Assembly (NCBI GenBank): GCA_964414425.1
Contig: CAYPWL010000029.1
Location: forward strand, 1-45,095
Length of the DNA stretch: 45,095 nt
Direction of reading: 5' to 3'
From: GYS-P2D sp964414425
GTDB lineage: Bacteria > Bacteroidota > Bacteroidia > Chitinophagales > Saprospiraceae
The first letter of the stretch is position 1; the number at the start of each line of letters is the position of its first letter. Of the stretch, positions 8,185 through 16,072 are shown piece by piece. Below the pieces are notes generated by a model, which did no database searches, was not told the DNA's origin, and saw nothing but the letters and a program-made list of their open reading frames with translations. Made by a program: the position numbers and the translations under genes.

Positions 8185-8796
8185 TTGCCGATCATACTTG
8201 CCATAGAACCACAACTTAGGGCTCTTAGAGGTATCATCATTACCATAGTATCCATATCCAATGATCTCATAGGATTGCGGCGTAACCGTCTCATAGAAGT
8301 ATTCTACCTTAAGCGGTGATTGCTGGCTGCTTTGCCAGATGATTGTCTCATCATTGGGCGTGCTGCCTTCGTGGATGACTACATCATTGGGCTTGTGCAC
8401 CACACACCACATCTCTCCATTTTGGACTTTATTGACGCCTACACTTTCTTCTGTCTTACCACTATCCGGATAATAGTCTGTGATCGCTACTCTCTGAAAG
8501 TATGGGGTCTCTGAGGTGTAGGTCTGTGTCACCTGTATCGTATTGACGGTCTTAGCTCGCTTGATATACTTCAGCATGACCTCTACCTCTTGCATATTAT
8601 CCGGGCGCTCTCCAGGTCTTTGATCCTCCTTAACTAAGAATATACCCTTCCAAGTACCGTCTAATGGCTTATAGACATCGGCGTATTGCTTATCCGCCTC
8701 TACTACGGCAGGGACATCTACGATATTGTTTATATCATCCTGGGCCTTGCAGGATACAGAGCATAGTAAGAATATGAGTATGGTGATCTTATACAT
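8182..8796 (-). CDS. putative lipoprotein, unknown function
   Basis: About 204 residues from the ATG giving MYKITILIFLLCSVSCKAQD, a clear type-II signal sequence with the lipid-attachment Cys in SVSC. The frame is open 14 codons further upstream, but those would precede the signal and are unlikely to be translated. The mature part contains YKPLDGTWKGIFLV and pairs of beta-strand-like segments (VEVMLKYIKRAKTVNTIQVT, IIGYGYYGND), suggesting a beta-barrel or lipocalin-like fold. No named family is recognised. It is transcribed away from the tRNA-Leu promoter region. Confidence 0.75.
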   Translation of the reverse strand: MYKITILIFLLCSVSCKAQDDINNIVDVPAVVEADKQYADVYKPLDGTWKGIFLVKEDQRPGERPDNMQEVEVMLKYIKRAKTVNTIQVTQTYTSETPYFQRVAITDYYPDSGKTEESVGVNKVQNGEMWCVVHKPNDVVIHEGSTPNDETIIWQSSQQSPLKVEYFYETVTPQSYEIIGYGYYGNDDTSKSPKLWFYGKYDRQ

Positions 8797-8898
8797 AATG
8801 AGTGGTTTAAACTCCCATGAAAATACTGGTTTCGCCACTCATGAAACATGAAATTTAATAAATCAGTCCTAAGCTATTTACAGATACTATTATTTAGA

Positions 8899-8906
8899 TA
8901 TTTTTG
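8899..8906 (+). promoter_or_regulatory. Bacteroidota-type -7 box for tRNA-Leu
   Basis: TATTTTTG fits TAnnTTTG, the -7 element of the Bacteroidota housekeeping sigma factor. It lies 18 bases before the first base of the tRNA. A TTTA at 8877-8880 could be the -33 element (spacing 18). Confidence 0.55.
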
Positions 8907-8924
8907 CAGCACATTCAGATGAAT

Positions 8925-9006
8925 GCCGATGTGGCGGAATTGGTAGACGCGCTGGATTCAAAATCCAGTTTCTTCGGAAGTGGGGGTTCGATTCCCCCCA
9001 TCGGTA
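8925..9006 (+). tRNA. tRNA-Leu (anticodon CAA)
   Basis: 82 bases. The acceptor arm GCCGATG pairs with CATCGGT (one G-U at the end) with discriminator A9006. The D arm contains GGTAGACGCG; the anticodon stem CTGGA/TCCAG encloses the loop TTCAAAA, giving anticodon CAA for UUG codons. A variable arm with CTTCGGAAG is present, as in class-II tRNAs, and the T arm reads GGGGGTTCGATTCCCCC. CCA is not encoded. A T7 run follows directly and may end transcription. Confidence 0.97.
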
Positions 9007-9060
9007 CTTTTTTTACTCATTTCATCTCTCCTACCAATTAAATCAACATAGCATACGCAC

Positions 9061-9573
9061 GTGAATAGCCTCATTGGTATCGGCGGTGTCAGCAGATCAG
9101 GTAAGACCTTTCTTGCCCAACAATTGGAGACCGCACTAACATCTCAGAATTGTACAACACTCGTCATCCATCAGGATCAATGTGTTATTAAGGGATCAAT
9201 GCTGCCCCTCGTTAACGGCAAGCCGGATTGGGAACATCCGCTCAGCATAGATTGGACCAGGCTAAAGAAGCTCGTCCGTGAGAGCCTCCAGTCCTATAAT
9301 TATATTATTGTAGAGGGCTTATTAGCCTTCCACGATCCCGAATTAGTAGACCTGATGAATCATAAGATATTCCTCGAAATATCTAAGCAGCTATTTGTAG
9401 AACGGAAGCGTAAGGACCTCAGATGGGGGTTAGAGCCTGAATGGTATATCCAACATATCTGGGAGTCCTATATCAAGTATGGCAGGCCCTCTCTCAGTAA
9501 GGACTATATCTGCCTGAATGGGGCAAGGCCGTATGACTTGAAATTACTGCTTGATACAATATTGGGGTTATAG
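9061..9573 (+). CDS. P-loop nucleoside kinase (nicotinamide riboside kinase/uridine kinase-like)
   Basis: 170 residues starting at GTG. The P loop GGVSRSGKT is at residues 8-16. The segments KPDWEHPLSIDW and IIVEGLLAF match the substrate-binding and Walker-B-like parts of the NRK1/uridine kinase group, and ERKRKDLRWG looks like the lid. WYIQHIWESYIKYGRP resembles the conserved tail seen in NRK-type kinases. The likely reaction is phosphorylation of nicotinamide riboside or a related nucleoside for NAD salvage; the precise substrate is not decided by the sequence. It stands alone after tRNA-Leu. Confidence 0.75.
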   Translation: MNSLIGIGGVSRSGKTFLAQQLETALTSQNCTTLVIHQDQCVIKGSMLPLVNGKPDWEHPLSIDWTRLKKLVRESLQSYNYIIVEGLLAFHDPELVDLMNHKIFLEISKQLFVERKRKDLRWGLEPEWYIQHIWESYIKYGRPSLSKDYICLNGARPYDLKLLLDTILGL

Positions 9574-9652
9574 GGACTATCACTAATCTCCCTCGCTTAA
9601 TTCAGTTCTTTAATTTTGACGATAGGAGAAATCTTCTGGTTTATCTACTCTC

Positions 9653-9718
9653 AATGTACACCGGCACACCTGTAACAAGCTCGGAAACGCAGCTTCATCC
9701 CCACAGATTAACAATCAT
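9653..9718. repeat. left copy of a degenerate direct repeat flanking the immunity-like island
   Basis: Shares AATGTAC, ACAAGCTCGGAAACGCA, CTTC and AATCAT in the same order with 11819-11886. The best-conserved core is TCGGAAACGCA at 9681-9691, matched at 11849-11859. The two copies bracket the 2-kb block of decayed genes. They may be old junction repeats of an insertion or members of a dispersed repeat family. Confidence 0.45.
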
Positions 9719-9774
9719 AAAAACTGAAATAGTTACTTTCCCCGCAGCGGTAAGTAAACATTTCTCGAGCAAAC

Positions 9775-10605
9775 TTATTTCACTCTAAACTGATCAAACT
9801 CAATACTTACATGGTCGACCTTAGAAACATTAAATCCACTAATCTGATTGTCTATTATTAAGTTTCTGAACTTTTCTGATATCATCATATAACCGAATGC
9901 GGGTAAAAGCACTATATCAGAATAATTCTTGAGTACGAATGTAGTATGACTCTCTCTTAGACTTCTTTCCTTATTCAGTTTAATAAACATATCAAAGAAA
10001 TCATCATCATTGTTAAAATGATATAATTCACTATCTTTTGTCATCCGAACATCTTCCCATATCACCTCACTCCGATGATCGTAACAATATTGAAATAGAT
10101 AGTATTCCTTCAATTCACCTTGATACCTCAATAATGCAGGATAGAAATGATGATCCAATCCAAGAATGACATCTGAATTGTCAATCAGCTCTTTAAATTT
10201 AGGCGAGATAAGGAATCCGTTGATACCTATTGGCACCTCAGCTCCTGTTGCCTAATACCCGTCAAGCAGTATCCAATCATACTCGTTGTTATTGGTTCCA
10301 TTATAACAGTAAAAATGATCAAGGATAGGTAACTCACGATAAATTGTGCGTCGATTAATTCTCTTATCAATAAAAGCTCTTCGTGCTGTGGCATCTTTAA
10401 TCGTTGCGCCATTTACGTTTGGATAAACTTTTTTAGATGGGTAAGCTAATTCTTCATCCAGTACATCCTCACTGGCAATTGCCCTTCTTAATTTATAAAA
10501 TTTCATGTTTGACATCTTCTCCTTGATTACCACAGATATTGAACCCTGAGATTCTCTTTCAGGAGTATTCATTGAGCTTATGTCTATCTGACCATAGCCA
10601 CTCAT
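9775..10605 (-). pseudogene. Imm11-like immunity protein interrupted by an amber codon
   Basis: Two adjacent open stretches (10605-10252 and 10236-9775) are in the same frame, separated only by a TAG at 10252-10254; read through, the sequence gives ILLDGY-stop-ATGAEVPIGINGFLI and about 276 residues in all. The upstream part starts most plausibly at the ATG at 10506 (MKFYKLRRAI). The C-terminal part (YYLFQYCYDH, then YMMISEKFRNLIIDNQISGF) resembles the Imm11/DUF1629 immunity family of polymorphic toxin systems; that assignment is from memory of the family pattern. Upstream of 10605 the frame continues into a signal-peptide-like hydrophobic run (ILFSFFTICIVMSGYGQ) after a TAA. This looks like a decayed gene, with stop-codon readthrough the less likely option. 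Confidence 0.6.
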
Positions 10606-10666
10606 GACTATACAAATCGTGAAGAAACTAAAAAGAATATGTTATAATTGATTCATAACTATAGAA

Positions 10667-11516
10667 TTATCCTCGCTCAGCAATTTTTGGTACTGGATTA
10701 TCTTTAGTATAATCGAGCCATGATTGAGGGATTTCCCCTTTATATTCTTTTACGAAGTAGTATGGCACATCATATGACTCATTGGGTTCTATGGGTAGCA
10801 GTTCATTGAGCACCAGGGGGTGGTCGCATTCATACTCAAAGCCCAATCTCCGGGCAGACTTCAACAATATATTATCATGTAGTGAGTATAACGCACCCTG
10901 AATATTCCTAAGTCGTTTCACCTTTCGCACGATTGACGGAGAAAGAAAATGATCTAAACATTTTTGTAGCCTTCTTGGGTCTCGATCCATAATTCCTATT
11001 ACCCCTTCAAAGCTTGGGTCAAAAAAATCTTTTATTTCTTTAAGTTTATACCTGTAATCATCCCTGATAAATCTATGCATCTCCTCACGAGCCTTATCAT
11101 GCTCTCCTCTCAATACAAAATGTAACATCGGAATGGGGCCGCCTAACTCGTTGCCTGGGATGTCGATAGTCCCCAGATAACCATAGTCCCAATTAAGAAA
11201 GCGCTGATACAATCCTTCATTGTCCGAAAATAATACAGCAAACAGTTCTGGACTATATCTGTACATCGGTCTTCTCTTATATGGAGAAAACTCATGTATT
11301 AATCCCCGCTGATATAGATATTGCTTAGCCTTTACTTTGTCACGCTCTACAAAGTAAGAGCGCCACCACATGACATCACAACGAGCATTAAAACTAGGGA
11401 TAAATCTCAAAACATTCTCTGGCATATTAGCCAGTTTTTTTTTGCAAAAGTTCAGCACCATCTCGAGAATATTCACAATTACTTATGATAGCCTTTTCTA
11501 ATTTTTTATTCATCAT
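10667..11516 (-). pseudogene. Imm49-like protein with a frameshift in an A9 tract
   Basis: The open frame 11476-10667 (269 aa from GTG) begins implausibly. A better start is the ATG at 11516-11514, which overlaps the upstream stop (ATGA) and reads MMNKKLEKAIISNCEYSRDG but hits TAA after the nine-A run at 11435-11443 (T9 on the plus strand). Removing one A joins the frames as GAELLQKKLANMPENVLRF and on into FAVLFSDNEGLYQRFLNWDY, LHFVLRGEHDKAREEMHRFI and HPLVLNELLP. The result is a soluble helical protein of about 280 residues, resembling the Imm49 immunity family (moderate to low certainty). Either a real frameshift, a slippage or phase-variable tract, or a base-calling error. Confidence 0.55.
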
Positions 11517-11770
11517 GGTACTTTTGCTAAGTTGATAATTGTAGCCTGTCCTTTTTGAAAATCAACGTGCCCAACTATGGGAGTGAAGTCCTGTGTCATT
11601 CCAAAGTCAAGTAACGTTCTTTGAAGTGGATTAGAACTATCCATTCTACGAATGACATCATCAATCCATCCAGTTGTCATCTGGGGAGGTAAACCAGTGC
11701 CATCATTCCCTGGAATAAGACTAATCGTATTTTCATGATTGTAGTACTGTATTCTACAATCCAAATCCAA
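11513..11770 (-). CDS. unrecognised 85-codon fragment, possible toxin tail
   Basis: The frame opens just after an in-frame TGA near 11791 with no ATG; the first possible start is TTG at 11770 (LDLDCRIQYYNHENTISLIP). It contains GNDGTGLPPQMTTGWIDDVI and ends ATIINLAKVP. No domain is recognised. Its TGA overlaps the ATG of the Imm49-like gene by four bases, the arrangement seen when a toxin C-terminal tip precedes its immunity gene. The lack of a good start and a 12-codon ATG frame nearby (MSRKPGFLGFGL-stop, just upstream) suggest it is the remains of a larger gene. Confidence 0.4.
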   Translation of the reverse strand: MDLDCRIQYYNHENTISLIPGNDGTGLPPQMTTGWIDDVIRRMDSSNPLQRTLLDFGMTQDFTPIVGHVDFQKGQATIINLAKVP

Positions 11771-11818
11771 GAAAACCCGGTTTTCGGCTCATTGCAGATC
11801 AATTTTCCATAGTTTTTA

Positions 11819-11886
11819 TAATGTACGTCAAACCTGCATCACTACAAATCGGAAACGCATCTTCTTATTCGCAAGTCAATAATCAT
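11819..11886. repeat. right copy of the degenerate direct repeat
   Basis: Partner of 9653-9718, with the core TCGGAAACGCA at 11849-11859 followed by CTTC and AATAATCAT. It lies 49 bases outside the last recognisable coding fragment of the island. A 7-bp inverted repeat (GAAAACC-C-GGTTTTC, 11771-11785) sits between the fragment and this copy. Confidence 0.45.
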
Positions 11887-12120
11887 ATTAATCGTAAAGG
11901 CGCTGTTATTTCTTCCAGCTGAGAGCGAATCATTACTTTCTTCAAGGGGTCATGACCCCTTGGGATTAAATAGAATAGCGGAACAAACAAAATAATTTAT
12001 ATCAACTGAGGAGATATCTACACAGTCAATGCAAGATTAAACTAAGGCTCCCTCTCTTCTCAAGAGAGGGGAGAAAAAAGTGAGCTTTTTTCAGGGTGAG
12101 TTGAACAATAACAGAGTACC
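11887..12120. terminator. gene-free stretch with a palindrome and two strong hairpins
   Basis: No coding frame is supported here. A perfect 20-bp palindrome (CAAGGGGTCA and its complement) is at 11943-11962. Next come two hairpins: CCCTCTCTT-CTC-AAGAGAGGG at 12050-12070, and GAAAAAAG-TGAG-CTTTTTTC at 12073-12092. They lie just past the stop of the minus-strand lipoprotein gene and can serve as its terminator; the second has T6 on both strands. The segment from GGCTCCCTCTCTT to GGGTGAGTTGAAC resembles a dispersed hairpin repeat seen in intergenic regions of various genomes (from memory). Confidence 0.5.
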
Positions 12121-12735
12121 CTACCTCCCAGCAACATAGTTCTCAGTCATCTTGGCTGCAATCTTGCGTGCTACCTTGTACTGACGCTCTTCAGAAAAAG
12201 TTGTGTTGAATGAGATCGTCAACATCACCTTGTTCCCGAGTCGCCAGACACAACTGCCCGCCTTATAGCTGTATGCACCATCATCTCCTATGTCAGGGAA
12301 ATCCTGATAAATGATGGTTTCTGGCGACAAGCCATTTTCTCCAGACGTCTTCTTAGACTCTATTACCCCAATAAAATAGTCAGGATACTCATCAGCGAAT
12401 GTATTGCGCTGTGTCTGTAACAAGATACCAGAATTGGGTAGATCAAAGTCGTTCCACTTAAAGAAGCACGAGCTGGCTTTCCTGTCCTTACCAGGATAAG
12501 AGCTATCGGTTACCTCGATTTCATTGGGCTCCAAGTCTAAGGCTTCGGCGATATCTGCAATATCAACTAAGGTACATGCCTCCGCAACTATGACTCCATC
12601 TCTTTGCTCAAGAACAGCATCCATATCTAATCCTACACCGACAGGACCTTTCACCACGCCATCATCACATCCTTGACCGAGGACAAGTATTGCCACGATC
12701 AATCCAACCCAAACGAATCCCTTGTACATTTTCAT
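12121..12735 (-). CDS. putative lipoprotein, unknown function
   Basis: 204 residues with a lipoprotein signal: hydrophobic FVWVGLIVAILVLGQGC, lipid attachment at the Cys of LGQGC. The mature part includes CTLVDIADIAEALDLEPNEI, two further cysteines with nearby Trp (SCFFKWNDFD, SCVWRLGNKVMLTI) and a C-terminal helix (KVARKIAAKMTENY). This looks like a small two-layer alpha/beta domain, but I do not recognise the family. It follows the BNR-repeat gene by 14 bases on the same strand, so the two are probably co-transcribed. Confidence 0.8.
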   Translation of the reverse strand: MKMYKGFVWVGLIVAILVLGQGCDDGVVKGPVGVGLDMDAVLEQRDGVIVAEACTLVDIADIAEALDLEPNEIEVTDSSYPGKDRKASSCFFKWNDFDLPNSGILLQTQRNTFADEYPDYFIGVIESKKTSGENGLSPETIIYQDFPDIGDDGAYSYKAGSCVWRLGNKVMLTISFNTTFSEERQYKVARKIAAKMTENYVAGR

Positions 12736-12749
12736 GATGCTAAGCTATG

Positions 12750-15700
12750 CTAATCTTTAAAAATATCGAAGTCAAAAGACTTCACTTTTTCCTTGAGCTC
12801 CACCCAATCAGATGACATGTAGGTGGCTATTTTATCAGCAACCTCTTGAGTTTGTGCTTTCGCCTTATTTAGTGCAATTTGGGCATTTGCTCCAGGAGTA
12901 CCTGTAGATGATCCTATATACCGACGAGCTGTGCCGAGGAAACCATTTAGGTTATTCGGATTGCGCTGTATACCTTTTAACCCTTCGGCATCCATAAATA
13001 AGAGTTCGAGCTCATTGAGACTCTTATGGTGCTCTTTAGATAAGTCCGTCCACTCACTTTGGGTAGTATCCTGTATTGTAGATATCAGGGCATCAAGCAC
13101 TTTGAGTGCCTTCTTGGCTTCGGTGATTTTGCTGAACTCTTCAGTTGCCATTGCTACTACAGCTTCGTATTCCTTCATAGCCTGCTGCACTTGCTCTTCC
13201 TGTTGTGCCGTCATATTGAGTCGTGGATCACGAGATACAGAGATCATAGTCGAATCCGACTGATCGCCATACTGGGCAACTACTTTGTAGGTGCCTGGCA
13301 ATACTTGAACTCCACCTGGAGCATCGCTATCAGCTGGTCGCTCTCGTCGACTTGGAAATGCTACACCATCCTGACGCAGATTCCAAGAGATACGTTGTAA
13401 TCCACCTTCCTTATCGACCTTTCTACTGAACTGTCGGATGGTATCGGCATCGCTATTGAGTACGGTGAATTTGATCATATCCTTCTTGCCTTTCTTACCC
13501 TTCTTATCTTTCATTTCTCCCTTTTCAGGCTTTTCAGCTTTCTTTTTCATCTCAGATTCGTCCTTTGGCTTGACCCAAATAGACATGACGGGGTTAGTAG
13601 ATTTGTTATCAGCGATGAATTCACCCTGGCCGTAGAATCTGATTCCTTGGTAAGACCTAAACTGTCCTAAGTATGCTGGGCTGGTAGAGACGATCTTAAA
13701 TGGATCAGACATATAATCTTCCTGCGCCATAGATCTAAACACACCCAAATCATCAATCACCCAAAACGCTCGTCCAAAAGTCCCTAATACAAGATCATCA
13801 AAGGTCTCCTGATAAGCGATATCTCTGATTTGTACGCTTGGTAGACCTTCATCAAAATGGTGCCACTTGTTACCACCATCTATTGAGATATACAATCCTG
13901 CATCTGTCCCGAGATAGATCAGATTGCTCTGCTCTGGATCTTGCAATACTGAAGTTACGAAGCTCTTGACATCTCCGTTACGCACCTTTCTACTCCAAGT
14001 AGTCCCATAGTCCAGAGTATGATAGAGGTATGGCTCCCAGTCATTTTGACGATAGTTGTTGACTACGACCCATGCTTCTCCAGCGTCTCCATGGCCAGTC
14101 TGGATTTGCGGTATCCATCCAGCATCTGGTGCTCCTGGCAATCTGCTATAGACATCAGTCCATGACTCTCCACCATTGCGAGTGACGTGTAACCTACCAT
14201 CATCTGAACCTGCCCAAATCACATCTCCATCTACCGCACTTGGAGCGATGGCAATTAGGCATGTATTGTTTTCTGCATTAGTCGCGTCAATAGTGAGCCC
14301 GCCACTTATATGTTGTTTTTGCTTCGTGGTATCATTAGTCGTAAGGTCTGGTGATATGATGGACCATGACTGACCACAGTCATTGCTGTAGTGCACAAAC
14401 TGACTGCCATAGTAAAGCCCACAGTCTGTATCTGGCTCAAGGGCCATAGGTGCATTCCAGTTAAAGCGTAGGGCTATGGAGTCTGGATGATTGGGCTTGA
14501 CGAATTGTGTCTGACCTGTCTCTTTGTCCACGAGACCGACGTTACCACCTTGAGACATCGCATAGACATATCGATTATCACCAGGCTTAGGAGCCACATC
14601 AAATCCATCGCCAAAGTATACCTCCTGCCAGTCGTGATTAGTTATACCGCCACGCTTAAGCGTAAATGCTGGGCCTACCCAAGATCCATTGTCCTGCATA
14701 CCTCCATATACATTGTATGGGAAGTCATTATCAACATTGACATGATAAAACTGACCTACAGGCAGATTAGTCACGAATCTCCAGGTATCTCCTTGATCAT
14801 AGGTGAAGTTCATACCACCATCATTACCATTGATGATATAGTCTGAGTCAGTTGGAGATATCCATAATGCATGGTGATCTGGATGCACGCTATTACCATA
14901 GTCTGCAATGATCTCAAAAGTGCGTCCCCCATCTTCACTCTTAGATAGATATGTCCAGAGTGAGTAGAGCCGATTTTCGTTTTGTGGATCTACATATATC
15001 TCAGAATAGTAGAATGGCCTGTTACCCATGTTCTCATGTGCCCCAACTTTCTTCCAGTTGGCTCCGCCATTCTCAGATTTATACATGGCATTCTCTTTGG
15101 CCTCCACTATGGCATATACAGTTGAGGGCTGCGATGGTGCTATGGCTACCCCTATTCTACCTAAGTCCCCTTTGGGAAATCCATCTTCTACCTCTACTCG
15201 ATCCCAAGTCTTACCGCCGTCATGCGTGATATGTAGACCAGATCCTGGACCACCAGAATTAAAAAATGCAGGGGTACGACCGTACTCCCACATAGCCGCT
15301 ATGATCTTGTTGGGATTGCTCGGATCCATCACCATATCGGCTACGCCTGTCTGATCATTAACATAGAGTATCTTATCCCAGTTATTACCACCATCAGTAG
15401 TCTTATACACGCCTCGATCCTCCGACGCTCCCCATGCTGATCCTTGTGCACCGACATAGGCCACGCCTTCTTTGGATTCATCTATGAGGATACGATGGAT
15501 CACCCGAGTATCCTTTAACCCCTTGAACTCCCAAGTCTTACCGCCATCGATAGATCTAAAGACACCAGCACCACTATTCTGGCTATTACGAGGATTACCC
15601 TCACCGGTACCGACCCATATCTCTGAGGGATTGCGCTGATTAATTTTCAACGCACCGATAGACAGGACATGCTGATCGTCAAAAATAGGCCGCCAATCTA

Positions 15701-15938
15701 CCCCACCATTATCTGATAGCCAGACCCCACCAGAGGCGGTACCCACATAGATCATCGATGGATTGCTTAGATTGACATCTATAGCCGTCACCCTTCCGCT
15801 CATCCCTGCCGGGCCGATATTGCGTGCTTGAAGTTGCTTAAAATGTTCAAATGAACTCTCTTGACCGATACTGCTATCAATAGATATTCCTAAGCATAGA
15901 AGTATGAGTAAATACTGGATTGAATTTATGTTTTTCAT
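12750..15938 (-). CDS. large secreted BNR/VPS10-like repeat protein
   Basis: 1062 residues with a signal peptide (QYLLILLCLGISIDSSIGQ). Eleven Asp-box/BNR motifs can be read, including SDNGGVDW, SIDGGKTW, TTDGGNNW, THDGGKTW, SENGGANW, SNDCGQSW, TRNGGESW, TLDYGTTW and SIDGGNKW, so residues about 30-720 form one or two beta propellers. A Lys/Glu-rich stretch (EMKKKAEKPEKGEMKDKKGK) precedes a beta-rich C-terminal domain and a helical tail. The family is common in Bacteroidota and often annotated as a sortilin/VPS10-type or glycosyl-hydrolase-like protein, without a proven activity. There is no clear C-terminal sorting signal. Confidence 0.85.
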   Translation of the reverse strand: MKNINSIQYLLILLCLGISIDSSIGQESSFEHFKQLQARNIGPAGMSGRVTAIDVNLSNPSMIYVGTASGGVWLSDNGGVDWRPIFDDQHVLSIGALKINQRNPSEIWVGTGEGNPRNSQNSGAGVFRSIDGGKTWEFKGLKDTRVIHRILIDESKEGVAYVGAQGSAWGASEDRGVYKTTDGGNNWDKILYVNDQTGVADMVMDPSNPNKIIAAMWEYGRTPAFFNSGGPGSGLHITHDGGKTWDRVEVEDGFPKGDLGRIGVAIAPSQPSTVYAIVEAKENAMYKSENGGANWKKVGAHENMGNRPFYYSEIYVDPQNENRLYSLWTYLSKSEDGGRTFEIIADYGNSVHPDHHALWISPTDSDYIINGNDGGMNFTYDQGDTWRFVTNLPVGQFYHVNVDNDFPYNVYGGMQDNGSWVGPAFTLKRGGITNHDWQEVYFGDGFDVAPKPGDNRYVYAMSQGGNVGLVDKETGQTQFVKPNHPDSIALRFNWNAPMALEPDTDCGLYYGSQFVHYSNDCGQSWSIISPDLTTNDTTKQKQHISGGLTIDATNAENNTCLIAIAPSAVDGDVIWAGSDDGRLHVTRNGGESWTDVYSRLPGAPDAGWIPQIQTGHGDAGEAWVVVNNYRQNDWEPYLYHTLDYGTTWSRKVRNGDVKSFVTSVLQDPEQSNLIYLGTDAGLYISIDGGNKWHHFDEGLPSVQIRDIAYQETFDDLVLGTFGRAFWVIDDLGVFRSMAQEDYMSDPFKIVSTSPAYLGQFRSYQGIRFYGQGEFIADNKSTNPVMSIWVKPKDESEMKKKAEKPEKGEMKDKKGKKGKKDMIKFTVLNSDADTIRQFSRKVDKEGGLQRISWNLRQDGVAFPSRRERPADSDAPGGVQVLPGTYKVVAQYGDQSDSTMISVSRDPRLNMTAQQEEQVQQAMKEYEAVVAMATEEFSKITEAKKALKVLDALISTIQDTTQSEWTDLSKEHHKSLNELELLFMDAEGLKGIQRNPNNLNGFLGTARRYIGSSTGTPGANAQIALNKAKAQTQEVADKIATYMSSDWVELKEKVKSFDFDIFKD

Positions 15939-16057
15939 AAGTGATCTATGTGTGCGTGCTAAGATAGTTTTTTGACAATTAGAATATTACATAAGTTAAG
16001 ATCTTGCTTTTACCATGATCTCTAAAAAATAACACAGCGTTAAAGCACTTATATATT

Positions 16058-16065
16058 TACTTTTG
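16058..16065 (+). promoter_or_regulatory. Bacteroidota-type -7 box, very close to the BatA-like start
   Basis: TACTTTTG fits TAnnTTTG and ends only seven bases before the ATG at 16073. If used, the transcript would begin at or within a few bases of the start codon and be nearly leaderless. No good -33 element is seen. Confidence 0.4.
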
Positions 16066-16072
16066 TGCTCAG

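Noticed and set aside
10227..10412. Separate small minus-strand gene
   Set aside because: Overlaps the interrupted Imm11-like gene in another frame, without any domain. The frame continuity of the two halves explains the region better.
12750..15938. Sialidase
   Set aside because: Asp boxes are present, but the catalytic Arg triad and the FRIP motif of sialidases are not evident. The pattern is that of the BNR/VPS10-like family.
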